A DNA stretch of 64,000 nt from the NCBI GenBank assembly GCA_030706015.1, contig JAUZPI010000016.1, positions 1 to 64,000 on the forward strand, written 5' to 3'. Every line of letters starts with the position of its first letter. The first letter of the stretch is position 1. Made by a program: the position numbers and the translations under genes. The notes beneath the pieces were generated by a model, which saw nothing but the letters and a program-made list of their open reading frames with translations, ran no database searches and was not told the DNA's origin. This document shows positions 26,645 to 36,400 of this stretch, one piece after another. The stretch comes from Bacillota bacterium. GTDB lineage: Bacteria; Bacillota; Clostridia; Clostridiales; Clostridiaceae.

Positions 26645-27895
26645 ATGGATAGAGATATTTTTGATACTAAAGAACATACCCTTGAAAATGGTGTTAAATT
26701 GGTTACTATTAGAAAGGACACTCAATTAGCATCTATTCATGCTGGTGTAAAGATGGGCTCTCTATATGAGAGGAAAGAACAAAAGGGTGTATCACATTTT
26801 ATTGAACATATGTTATTTAAGGGCACCATAAATCGAAGTAATGAGCAATTAAATAACGAATTAGAACAATTAGGGGGGGAGTATAATGCTTACACAGACT
26901 ATAACTGCACCGTATACAGTATAACTGCATTATGCGAGGAGCTTGGATTATCTATTGAACTCTTAGCAGATATGCTCCAATATTCTAATTTTCCTCAGGA
27001 AGAAATAGATAAGGAAAGAGATGTTATTTTAGCTGAGATACGGACAAGTAAGGATGATGTGGAAGACTACAGTTATAAAAGGGCTAATGAGGCGGCATTC
27101 AAAATCAGTCCTTTAAGGTATGATGCTATAGGTGATGAAAAAACCGTTAAAAAGTTTACCAGAGAAGAATTGTTGAAATTTTATAATAGATATTATGTGC
27201 CTAATAATTGTTATATTGTTGTGGTTTCACCATTTGAACATAGTCAGGTTTTTTCAATGATACAGAACTGTTTTGGGAACTGGAAATTTAAAAAGTTTTG
27301 TAGGGAAAAGGTTGAAATTGAGAATAATATAAATACTAAAAAAATTTCCTATAAAAATGACATTGAACAAAGCAGTATAATTTATGTATTTACTTTTCAT
27401 GGGTTAGATAGGAAGCAAGAATTAGCATTAAAAATTCTTGAACATAAATTCGGCGAGAGCACAAACTCCATATTATTTAGGGAGGTTAGAGAAAAAAGAG
27501 GATTGGCATATGATATTTATTCTGATATAGATACAACTAAGTATGTAAAGACATTATATATATATACTGCTGTGTCTAAGGAAAATGTTCAAGAGACTTT
27601 AGATTGCATTGACGGATGTATTAAGGATGTAGTAGAGGAGAAAATAGTATTTAATGAAAATATAATTTCTCTTATGAAAAAGGTTTTAAAGACTGCAGTG
27701 ATTTCTACTATTGAGGATACAACAGACTTATGTAATTATGTTATCCATCAGATTATTGATGGAGATGATATATATGAATTTCTTGTTGATATGGAAAATT
27801 TAGAAATCATAAAAAAAGAGGATATTTATGGAGTTGCTAAATTGGTATTTAATAAGCCAACGGTGCACATATTATTTCCTAAAGAGAGTGATTAA
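26645..27895 (+). CDS. M16-family zinc peptidase (processing-peptidase-like)
   Basis: The start ATG 26645 is set by AAAGGAG just before it. The 416-residue protein has the inverted zinc motif HFIEH at 51-55 with LFKGT, and the downstream Glu ligand in the ERDVILAEI segment near residue 131. The second half holds the RxxY-like block (LFREVREKRGLAYDIYS). This is the single-chain bacterial M16B type related to mitochondrial processing peptidase, which degrades or trims peptides. recX starts one base after its stop, so they are co-transcribed. Confidence 0.92.
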   Translation: MDRDIFDTKEHTLENGVKLVTIRKDTQLASIHAGVKMGSLYERKEQKGVSHFIEHMLFKGTINRSNEQLNNELEQLGGEYNAYTDYNCTVYSITALCEELGLSIELLADMLQYSNFPQEEIDKERDVILAEIRTSKDDVEDYSYKRANEAAFKISPLRYDAIGDEKTVKKFTREELLKFYNRYYVPNNCYIVVVSPFEHSQVFSMIQNCFGNWKFKKFCREKVEIENNINTKKISYKNDIEQSSIIYVFTFHGLDRKQELALKILEHKFGESTNSILFREVREKRGLAYDIYSDIDTTKYVKTLYIYTAVSKENVQETLDCIDGCIKDVVEEKIVFNENIISLMKKVLKTAVISTIEDTTDLCNYVIHQIIDGDDIYEFLVDMENLEIIKKEDIYGVAKLVFNKPTVHILFPKESD

Positions 27896-27896
27896 T

Positions 27897-28769
27897 ATGG
27901 AAGTAAATAAGGTAACTAAGGTAGAGTCACAAAAAAGAAGAAAAGATAGGGTTAATGTGTATTTGAATGGAGAATATGCATTCTCATGTAGTGCTGAGAT
28001 TGTTTATAAATACAATATAAAATCGGGAATTTCAATAGATCTGGAAGAGCTTAAGGAAATAGTTTATGAAGAGAATTATTTAGATGCTAAGAATCAAGCT
28101 CTGAAAACTATTGAAAAAGCCTATAAGACCGAAAAAGAGATGCGTGATAGTCTGTTGAAAAAAGGTTACCTAATAACAGTTATTGATAAAGTTATTGAAT
28201 TCTTAAAGGAATATGGTTTTGTGAATGACGAAAAATTCACTGAAATGTATATACACGATAAAATAAAGAGCAGCGGTAGGAATAAAATTAAATATGCTCT
28301 TATTAAAAAGGGCATTTCTGAAGATTTGTTGGTGAGAAAACTAAATGATATCAGCTGTCTACTAGAAGAGGAAACGGCAGGAAATTTAGCTCTAAAGAAA
28401 TATAACATTTTGGAAAAAAGTGAAAAAAATCAAATTAAGAAATTAAAAAAAATAGCTGATTATCTTATGAGAAATGGATATAATTATGAAATAGTAGAGA
28501 GCATAGTAAATAAGCTAAAGCAACTACAAGCAGACAGTAACGAAACCAATAAGGAAGAAAGTATTGTTGATCAGGAAGCTGATTTGAAAAAAATCTACGA
28601 TATTGGAGTAAAACGCTATGAGATTCTAATAAAGTCTGAGAAAAATAGTGCTAAATTATACAAGAAACTCTGTGAATATCTTTTAAGACGAGGTTATTCA
28701 TGGGAACAGGTGAAAATTGCAGTGAGGAATATAATTGATGATGAATTTGAAGGTGGTGAGTTTACATGA
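27897..28769 (+). CDS. recX: regulatory protein RecX
   Basis: Binds RecA filaments and limits recombination activity. The start is ATG 27897, one base after the peptidase stop. The N terminus (MEVNKVTKVESQKRRKDRVNVYLNGEYAF-type opening) and the helical repeats (EKEMRDSLLKKGY, VIEFLKEYGFVNDEKFTEMYI, SSGRNKIKYALIKKGI) are those of RecX. At 290 residues it is longer than many relatives: an extra helical unit follows residue 180 and again near the C terminus (KLYKKLCEYLLRRGYSWEQV). It overlaps the next gene by four bases (ATGA). Confidence 0.87.
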   Translation: MEVNKVTKVESQKRRKDRVNVYLNGEYAFSCSAEIVYKYNIKSGISIDLEELKEIVYEENYLDAKNQALKTIEKAYKTEKEMRDSLLKKGYLITVIDKVIEFLKEYGFVNDEKFTEMYIHDKIKSSGRNKIKYALIKKGISEDLLVRKLNDISCLLEEETAGNLALKKYNILEKSEKNQIKKLKKIADYLMRNGYNYEIVESIVNKLKQLQADSNETNKEESIVDQEADLKKIYDIGVKRYEILIKSEKNSAKLYKKLCEYLLRRGYSWEQVKIAVRNIIDDEFEGGEFT

Positions 28770-29950
28770 AGGTTAATGCTGTTACTTTAATTCTGGCAAT
28801 TAGTTTTTTGTTTCCTATAGTTTTGGGACTACTCTCAAAGTATTCTTCAAATAGTATTAAGAGAAACCTGGAAGGAATATGTAAGAGTATTTCATTTTTG
28901 TTAGCACTTGCTGTAGGCATTCATTTATCAAAGCAAATTTTTATAATTCGCAGCAATAAATATTACAGTATTATTTATGAAAACATCCCTCAAAAGGTAA
29001 CTGAATTTATTCAAAAGAATCCAATAGCCCTATATATAATAGTGATGCCATTAATGATTTACGTGCTTTATGTTCTTGTAAAGGCAATACTAATTTTTAT
29101 TAATAAAATTACAATATTTCGTATTCTAGATAGATTAGAGACCTCAGTGGCTGGAGAAGGTAACAAACGAATATTAAGCGCATTAACTGAAGTACCAGCA
29201 GGAATATGTTATCTTCTTCTAGTAACTTTTTGTTTAAATATATTTTCAATGTTTAATACAAATAAACAATTCACTAAATACTTAGACTCATCTAAGCCCT
29301 ATAAATATTTATGTGAAAATGTAGTATTACCAGTTACTAATTCAACAATTGCAAAAAGTCTCCCCTCAATCATTGATAATTCCTTTAAGGTAGTTATTAA
29401 GGATTCAAATGGAATTAACATTGATACCAATTCACTGCCTGATATTAGCACATTAAATAATAAAAATGTAGTTATATACTATAATGGTATTACTTTGGAT
29501 CAAGCTATAAAATCGAATAGTGAAATAGATAGTTATGCAAAAGAATTAGTTGGCAATGAAACAAAGACTATTTCAAAGGCTAGGCGGTTATATAACTGGG
29601 TAGGAAAAAATATTTCCTATGATAATGAAAAGGCAAATAAGGTTTTAAATAATGACTATAACGTTGAATCTGGTGCTATTCCTACGTTTGCCACTAGAAA
29701 AGGAATATGTTTTGATTATGCTTCCTTATATACTGCTATGTGCAGAGCAGATGGTATTAAGGTGAGAATTGTTACTGGACAAGGCTTTAATGGTGTAAAC
29801 TGGGTTAGTCATGCTTGGAATCAGGTGTTTATTACTGAAGAAAATAGATGGATAAATGTTGATTGCACTTTTGCTAGTGGAGGCAACTATTTTGATACAA
29901 CAGTATTTGCTGTTGATCATAGAGGCAGTCAGGTAATTGGTGAATGGTAA
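28766..29950 (+). CDS. membrane protein with extracytoplasmic transglutaminase-like domain
   Basis: 394 residues. About four hydrophobic segments lie in the first 170 residues (with a small Cvp-like N-terminal part), then a transglutaminase-like protease domain with the Cys-His-Asp triad at C315 (GICFDYASLYTAMCR), H349 (SHAWNQV) and D366 (NVDCTF). Such domains act as cysteine peptidases or cross-linkers on cell-wall peptides or surface proteins. Its ATG overlaps the recX stop, so it belongs to the peptidase-recX operon. Confidence 0.85.
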   Translation: MKVNAVTLILAISFLFPIVLGLLSKYSSNSIKRNLEGICKSISFLLALAVGIHLSKQIFIIRSNKYYSIIYENIPQKVTEFIQKNPIALYIIVMPLMIYVLYVLVKAILIFINKITIFRILDRLETSVAGEGNKRILSALTEVPAGICYLLLVTFCLNIFSMFNTNKQFTKYLDSSKPYKYLCENVVLPVTNSTIAKSLPSIIDNSFKVVIKDSNGINIDTNSLPDISTLNNKNVVIYYNGITLDQAIKSNSEIDSYAKELVGNETKTISKARRLYNWVGKNISYDNEKANKVLNNDYNVESGAIPTFATRKGICFDYASLYTAMCRADGIKVRIVTGQGFNGVNWVSHAWNQVFITEENRWINVDCTFASGGNYFDTTVFAVDHRGSQVIGEW

Positions 29951-30035
29951 AATAAATGTAAAATAATCTATATTTCTATTGAATGATTTCAATTGATAAG
30001 TATAATGAACTTGTGCAGAATTGGGAGGGGATAAG

Positions 30036-30923
30036 ATGGGTTTGAAAAATGGAATAGGTAAAAAAAGAGTAGTAATCTATTCTACAATTATATTAGTTTC
30101 TATTGTTGCTCTTTTTACTGTCTCATATATAGTTGGAAATAAGTATTTTTTTGCGAAGAAAAGCATAGTAAATGCTGCAGATAAGGATGCTCCGAATAAC
30201 AGGCATTTAAAAAGTGCTAATGTAGACAGGTCCCATGTAGCAATAGAAAAAAATGAACCTAGGGATCAAAATAATGACCCTAGGAACCAAAGTAATCAAC
30301 CTGTGAATCATTCCTTTGTTAATCCTTACAACAGTGATGGTCACAAGGTTGCATATGTAACTTTTGATGATGGTCCATCGCCGAATAATACACCTCAAAT
30401 ATTAGATATTCTAAAGAGGTATAATATAAAGGCTACATTCTTTATAATAGGTAGAAATGCCGAAATGAATCCTCAATTACTTGTTAGGGAAAGAAATGAG
30501 GGTCATGAACTAGCTGTGCATAGTTATTCTCACGATCAGAGAATTATTTATGTTAATCCTAATAGCTACCTTAGTGATATTGCAAAGTGTGCACAAGTTA
30601 TTAGCGGTATTGTGGGGGATGAAGGTTATAACAAGTCAATTATTAGATTTCCAGGCGGATCAACATCTGTTAATAAAGGATTTGTTGCAGAAATTGAGAA
30701 GGCAGGCTATCATCATGTGGATTGGAATGCATTGAATGGAGATGCAGAACATCCTTATGTACCTGTTGATAAATTAGTAGGTGAGCTAAAGAATACTGTG
30801 GGAAATCAGGAACATGTAGTTATATTAATGCATGATGCTCAAGCAAAGACTACTACTGTACAAGCCCTTCCAATAATACTAGATTACCTAAAAGAAAAAG
30901 GTTATGAGTTTAGAACTTTATAA
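30036..30923 (+). CDS. membrane-anchored polysaccharide deacetylase
   Basis: I place the start at ATG 30036, just after GGGAGGGG; the in-frame TTG at 30021 overlaps this site. The 295-residue protein has a membrane anchor (about 12-34), an Asn/Arg/Asp-rich linker with repeated DPRNQSN-like units, and a NodB domain: TFDDGPSPNNT with the catalytic and metal Asp, the metal His pair HSYSH, RFPGGS and the late LMHDAQ. It removes acetyl groups from peptidoglycan or another amino-sugar polymer outside the cell. It lies 85 bases after the transglutaminase gene and ends in a terminator. Confidence 0.9.
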   Translation: MGLKNGIGKKRVVIYSTIILVSIVALFTVSYIVGNKYFFAKKSIVNAADKDAPNNRHLKSANVDRSHVAIEKNEPRDQNNDPRNQSNQPVNHSFVNPYNSDGHKVAYVTFDDGPSPNNTPQILDILKRYNIKATFFIIGRNAEMNPQLLVRERNEGHELAVHSYSHDQRIIYVNPNSYLSDIAKCAQVISGIVGDEGYNKSIIRFPGGSTSVNKGFVAEIEKAGYHHVDWNALNGDAEHPYVPVDKLVGELKNTVGNQEHVVILMHDAQAKTTTVQALPIILDYLKEKGYEFRTL

Positions 30924-30943
30924 TAAATTTAATATTTATTTAA

Positions 30944-30977
30944 TAAAGCCCTGTGGTTTCAGCACAGGGTTTTATTT
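30944..30977. terminator. intrinsic terminator
   Basis: CCCTGTG and CACAGGG flank a GTTTCAG loop, with A-rich and T-rich flanks on the two sides. Confidence 0.8.
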
Positions 30978-31011
30978 ATATAACAGGTATTTGTATTAAT
31001 ATTGCATTTGA

Positions 31012-31371
31012 TTAAATTGCCTTCTTTCGTATAGAATGAATTATCATATTTATCGCTTTTTCACAGTCGTCATCTGAATTATCCAAGGACCAGGCAGTAT
31101 TAAAATATAGTAAGGCCTTTTTTTTATTGTTTAACATAGCGTAACAATATCCTAAATTAAAAAAATATCGGCTGTCTTGCTTTAAATTTATAGCAGATTT
31201 TAGTAGTAGGATGGCATTTTCATATTCCTTAAGCTTTATTAGACAAACGGCAGAATTATATAAGGCTGCAGCCTCATTATCTTTAAACTCGATTGCCTTT
31301 TTATACAGGGCCAGGGCTCTTTTATAGTCTTTCTTTCCATAAAGAATATTTGCTTTTTCAAAATAATTCAT
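31012..31371 (-). CDS. small TPR protein, 119 residues
   Basis: Three tandem TPR units are visible: MNYFEKANILYGKKDYKRAL with ALYKKAIEFKDN, AALYNSAVCLIKLKEYENAI with LLKSAINLKQD, and YFFNLGYCYAMLNNKKKAL with LYFNTAWSLDN. There is no signal peptide. AAGGTGGG precedes the ATG at 31371. Convergent with the deacetylase gene; partner unknown. Confidence 0.82.
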   Translation of the reverse strand: MNYFEKANILYGKKDYKRALALYKKAIEFKDNEAAALYNSAVCLIKLKEYENAILLLKSAINLKQDSRYFFNLGYCYAMLNNKKKALLYFNTAWSLDNSDDDCEKAINMIIHSIRKKAI

Positions 31372-31872
31372 TAGTTCCCACCTTTCTATTCCATAAAAAT
31401 AGTTGTCCTATTTACATTTATATCCATATGGTAATAATTTATTCACTAAATTTTATTTCAATTTACTACAAATATATATGATACAACTACTAAATGCCTT
31501 GTATGTTGTCATAAATCACTAGTACCTATTCATATACTAATGTATCAGAGAGGTAAGATTATTAATGAGAAGGTGATACAAGTAGGAGAACAAGGAGCTA
31601 ATAGCAGAAAGGTTTTAAAAGATATTTATAAAAATTAAGTGCCTAAAAAATTTTGCAACTAGGTATAATTTATATAATTATTATGGAACATATTTGAAGA
31701 CATAGGACAAGAATTATTTCTAATAAATAGAATAAACATAGCTCTACTCAAAATTTCATAAGTATTAACAGCACTCAACTCTTGTGATGAAATCAAGATT
31801 TTGATATACAAAACTGTACAATAAGAGGTTTTGAAAGGCGGTGAAGAACCTGGTTTTATATCAGGTTAAATA
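31372..31872. other. 501-base gap, possibly decayed coding DNA ahead of the orphan ATPase gene
   Basis: No convincing gene. A frame open from about 31450 to a stop at 31636-31638 contains MYQRGKIINEKVIQVGEQG but lacks a ribosome site. Immediately before the ATPase start, in the same frame, the bases read LKGGEEPGFISG and then a stop, which could be the tail of a lost gene. A hairpin at 31847-31867 is described separately. Confidence 0.35.
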
Positions 31873-31875
31873 GTG
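31834..31875 (+). promoter_or_regulatory. ribosome site separated from GTG start by a hairpin
   Basis: AAAGGCGGTG (31834-31843) is the only good Shine-Dalgarno but lies 29 bases before the GTG at 31873. Between them AACCTG (31847-31852) and CAGGTT (31862-31867) form a perfect six-base stem. If folded, the effective spacing would be about eight bases. Confidence 0.5.
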
Positions 31876-33252
31876 CGAAAAGAATATTTACTGTTAAATA
31901 AAGTACAAGGTCCTTTAATTGTTCTTTCTGATGTTAAAGATGCAGCATACGATGAAGTGGTAGATATTATTGTAGATGGTAAGTATAGAAAAAAGGGGAA
32001 GATCGTTCAAATACAAGGGAATAGAACGGTTATTCAGGTGTTTGAACCCATTGAGGTTATTTCGGCAGAGCATACGTCTGTTTCATTTACTGGTAAACCA
32101 TTAGAGATTCCTTTATCTAAAGAAATATTGGGTAGAGAGTTTAATGGATTAGGTGAGCCTAGGGATGGTGGTACAAATATTAACTACGAAAAAAAATATA
32201 ATGTAAATGGAAGACCAATGAATCCTTCAATAAAAACGAATCCCAGAAACTTTATCCAAACAGGAATTTCATCTATTGATTGTCTAACAACATTAATACG
32301 AGGGCAAAAGCTTCCTATATTTACCGCCAATGGTATGCCTCACAATGAGTTAGCAGCTCAGATTGTAAGACAGGCGAAAATTAATAGTGATAATACGGAC
32401 AAATTTGCAATTGTATTCGCGGCTATGGGGGTAAGTGAAGTAGAAGCTGATTTATTTAGAAAAAATTTCAAGGATGCAGGGGTACTAAATCGAGTTGTAA
32501 TGTTCACAAATCTAGCAGAGGATCCTATAGTTGAGAGAATAGTCGCTCCCAGATGTGCATTAACCGCTGCTGAATATTTAGCTTTTGAAGAGGATATGCA
32601 TGTATTAGTCATTATGACAGATATGACAAGTTACTGTGAAGCACTTAGAGAATTATCCTCCTTGAGGGAAGATGTAGCATGCAAAAAAGGGTACCCAGGA
32701 TATCTGTACTCTGATCTTGCTACATTATATGAGAGAGCAGGTATGATAGATGGAAAGAAAGGTTCAATAACACAAATTCCTATAGTAACTATGCCAAATG
32801 ACGATATAACTCATCCTATTCCAGATTTGACTGGCTATATAACTGATGGACAAATAATATTAAGTAGAGGGGTATTTCAGAGAAATATTTATCCACCAGT
32901 AAATATACTACCATCATTATCAAAGTTAATGAAAGATGGAATTGGAAAAGGGTACACAAGAGATGATCATGCAGAAGTATCAAATCAAATATTTACATCA
33001 TATTCTCATGTTCAGGATGTAATAGCACTTTCTCAAGTAGTAGGTGAGGATGAACTCACAGACATAGATAAAATATACTTGAAATTTGGAAGTGAGTTTG
33101 AAAGTAAGTTTTTAAAACAACACTACCGAGAAGAACGAAGTATGGAAGAAACTCTAGATTTGGCATGGGAGATATTATCTATACTTCCTAAGGAAGAGTT
33201 AGATAGAATAAACCCTGAAACTGTTGATAAGAAGTATAAATCTCAGAAATAA
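31873..33252 (+). CDS. atpB: V/A-type ATP synthase subunit B, orphan
   Basis: 459 residues with the full V-type B-subunit layout: N-terminal barrel (LNKVQGPLIVLSDVKDAAYDEVV), the GREFNGLGEPRDGG and GISSIDCLTTLIRGQKLPIF blocks, FTANGMPHNELAAQIVRQA in place of a Walker A loop, and VIMTDMTSYCEALREL. B subunits bind but do not hydrolyse ATP and need subunit A next to them in the A3B3 ring. No other ATPase subunit lies in this 64-kb window, although these genes are normally one operon. Start GTG 31873; an in-frame stop two codons upstream excludes a longer protein. Confidence 0.88.
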   Translation: MRKEYLLLNKVQGPLIVLSDVKDAAYDEVVDIIVDGKYRKKGKIVQIQGNRTVIQVFEPIEVISAEHTSVSFTGKPLEIPLSKEILGREFNGLGEPRDGGTNINYEKKYNVNGRPMNPSIKTNPRNFIQTGISSIDCLTTLIRGQKLPIFTANGMPHNELAAQIVRQAKINSDNTDKFAIVFAAMGVSEVEADLFRKNFKDAGVLNRVVMFTNLAEDPIVERIVAPRCALTAAEYLAFEEDMHVLVIMTDMTSYCEALRELSSLREDVACKKGYPGYLYSDLATLYERAGMIDGKKGSITQIPIVTMPNDDITHPIPDLTGYITDGQIILSRGVFQRNIYPPVNILPSLSKLMKDGIGKGYTRDDHAEVSNQIFTSYSHVQDVIALSQVVGEDELTDIDKIYLKFGSEFESKFLKQHYREERSMEETLDLAWEILSILPKEELDRINPETVDKKYKSQK

Positions 33253-33257
33253 TAATG

Positions 33258-33292
33258 AGGGCATTGGTTTTGTATTAATAAGACTGATGTCC
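33258..33292 (+). terminator. weak possible terminator
   Basis: AGGGCATTGGT and ACTGATGTCCT can pair with three wobbles around a long loop after the ATPase gene; the T-run is poor. Confidence 0.3.
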
Positions 33293-33456
33293 TTATTCTC
33301 ATAATACAAATTATTACACTAAGTATTGTAGACAATTATAAAAGTGCGAAAAAACTATTCTTAACTAATGATTATATGATATAATAAATTTTAGCATTTG
33401 ATAAAAATAATTAGTTATTATGTTATTTATAAATTATGTGGAATGGGAAGGGTAAT

Positions 33457-36400
33457 ATGAAAGAAAAATTACATTTAGGTTTAGATGTAGGATCAACTAC
33501 AGTTAAATTGGTTGTAATGGACGATCAAGATAATATTGTTTATGGTAAATATGAAAGACATTTTTCAGATATAAAAAGTGCAATTATTAAATTAATTAAT
33601 CACGTTTATGAAGGTTTTGCAGATTCAAAAGCAACAGTCATGGTTACTGGTTCAGGTGGATTGTCAGTTTCTAAGTGGTTGAATATTCCTTTTATTCAAG
33701 AGGTAATAGCATGTACATCTACGATTGAAGAATTTATATCTGAAACTGACGTAGCAATTGAATTGGGTGGAGAAGATGCGAAGATAACATATTTTGATGG
33801 AAATATAGATCAAAGGATGAACGGTACTTGTGCTGGAGGAACAGGGGCTTTTATAGATCAGATGGCTTCACTTCTAAAGACAGATGCGCAAGGATTGAAT
33901 GATTTAGCAAAGAAACACACCACAATATATCCAATAGCTGCTAGATGTGGAGTTTTTGCTAAGACAGATGTACAACCTCTTCTAAATGAGGGAGCTGCAA
34001 AGGAAGATATAGCAGCATCTATTTTCCAAGCAGTTGTAAACCAAACAATTAGTGGACTTGCTTGTGGTAAACCTATAAGAGGAAATGTGGCATTTCTAGG
34101 AGGACCACTTTATTTTTTATCTGAGCTAAGAGAAAGATTTATAAAAACGTTAAATTTAACAGAAAAGCAAGTGATTTTCCCTGATAACTCTCAATTATTT
34201 GTGGCTATGGGGGCAGCGCTTTCATCAAAAAAAGAAAGCTATATAAGTTTTGTTGAACTTAAAGAAAGATTAGAGGCTTTAAAAGATAGCTCTAGTCATG
34301 AGGTTCAAAGACTAAGACCCTTATTTAATAATGAAGATGAATTTAATAGCTTTAGAGGTAGACATACAAAAAATGTAGTTAAAAGAGTTACTCTTGAAAC
34401 TTACAATGGAAACTGTTTTTTAGGTATTGATGCTGGATCTACTACAACTAAGGTTGCATTATTATCTGAACATGGGGAATTACTATATTCCTTCTATGGT
34501 AGTAATGAAGGAAGTCCATTAAAATTAATTGTGAAAATATTAAAGGAAATTTACTCTAAATTACCTAAAACAGCTAAGATAGTAAACTCTGCTGTAACTG
34601 GTTATGGAGAGGCTCTAATTAAGGCAGCTCTAAAAGTTGATATTGGAGAGGTTGAAACCATAGCTCATCATAAGGCATCAGATTTCTTTTTGCCAGGGGT
34701 AGATTTCATACTTGACATTGGTGGTCAGGATATGAAATGTTTAAGAATTAAAGAAGGGGTAATAAACAGTATATTACTTAATGAGGCTTGTTCATCAGGA
34801 TGCGGCTCTTTCTTAGAAACTTTTGCTAAGTCCCTAAATATGAGAATAGATGAATTTGCATCTTCAGCTCTTTTGGCAGATAATCCAGTAGATTTAGGAT
34901 CAAGATGTACTGTGTTTATGAATTCTAGGGTTAAGCAAGCTCAAAAAGAAGGGGCACAGGTTGGAGATATTTCCGCTGGTTTATCATATTCAGTTATAAA
35001 GAATGCAATTTTTAAGGTTATAAAAATAAGAAATCCTAAGGAATTAGGTGAAAAAATTATTGTACAAGGGGGAACCTTTTACAATGATGCAGTGCTAAGG
35101 GCTTTTGAACTTATTTCTGAAAGAGAGGTAGTAAGGCCCGATATAGCAGGACTCATGGGTGCTTTTGGTGTAGCCTTAATTGCTAGGGAAAGATATGATG
35201 CAAGTATAGAGTCTACACTAATCCATGTTAATGAACTAGAAAATTTCAGTACAGAATTAAATATGAAGAGATGTGGACTTTGTGCTAATAACTGCCTGCT
35301 TACAATAAATATGTTCTCTGATGGAAGACAATTTGTGTCTGGTAATAGGTGTGAGAGAGGAGCAGGTCATCAGGTAAAGAAAAATGATATGCCTAATTTA
35401 TATGATTATAAATATAAGAGGATGCTTGGATATAAACCTTTAGCAAAGGAACAAGCGACTCGAGGGATAGTTGGTATACCTAGAGTTCTAAACATATATG
35501 AAAATTATCCATTTTGGCATACATTCTTTACTGAGTTAGGATTTAGGGTAGAATTATCTCCTAGATCATCTAAAGCGATATATGAACTGGGAATAGAAAC
35601 TATACCTTCAGAATCTGTTTGTTATCCTGCAAAAATTACTCATGGACATTTGACTGCATTAATGAATCGAGGTGTTAAATTTATTTTCTATCCTTGCATA
35701 CCATATGAGCTTAAGGAACAACATGGTGCAAATGATCACTACAACTGCCCTGTAGTTACATCTTACTCAGAGACATTAAAAAATAATATGGATGGTTTAA
35801 GAGGTGGAGATATTGATTTTAGAAATCCTTTCTTACCTCTAGATGATAAAAATAGATTAAAGAAGAGATTGTTTGAGGAGTTGAATGATCTAGGATTATC
35901 TAAATCTGAGATTTTTAGTGCGGTAGAAAAGGCTTGGGATGAGCAAGAAAAGGCTAGAGAAGACATAAGACTTAAAGGTGAAGAAGTGTTAAAATACCTG
36001 CAGGAAACTGGTAGAAAAGGTATTGTCTTAGCCGGAAGACCTTATCATGTTGATCCGGAAATTAATCATGGTATTCCAGAATTGATAACTAGCTTTGGAA
36101 TGGCTGTGTTAACAGAAGATTGCCTGGCGCATTTAGGAAAAGTAGAGAGGCCTCTAAGGATTGTTGACCAATGGGTATATCATTCTAGATTGTATGCAGC
36201 AGCTAGTTATGTAGCAACTCAAGGCAATTTGGAACTCGTACAGTTAAATTCCTTTGGTTGCGGTTTGGATGCTGTAACAACAGACCAGGTTCAAGAAATA
36301 TTAGAGAGTTATGGAAAAATATATACTGTAATAAAAATAGATGAAGGCAACAATTTAGGAGCTATAAAGATTAGAATACGTTCATTAAAAGCAGCTATGG

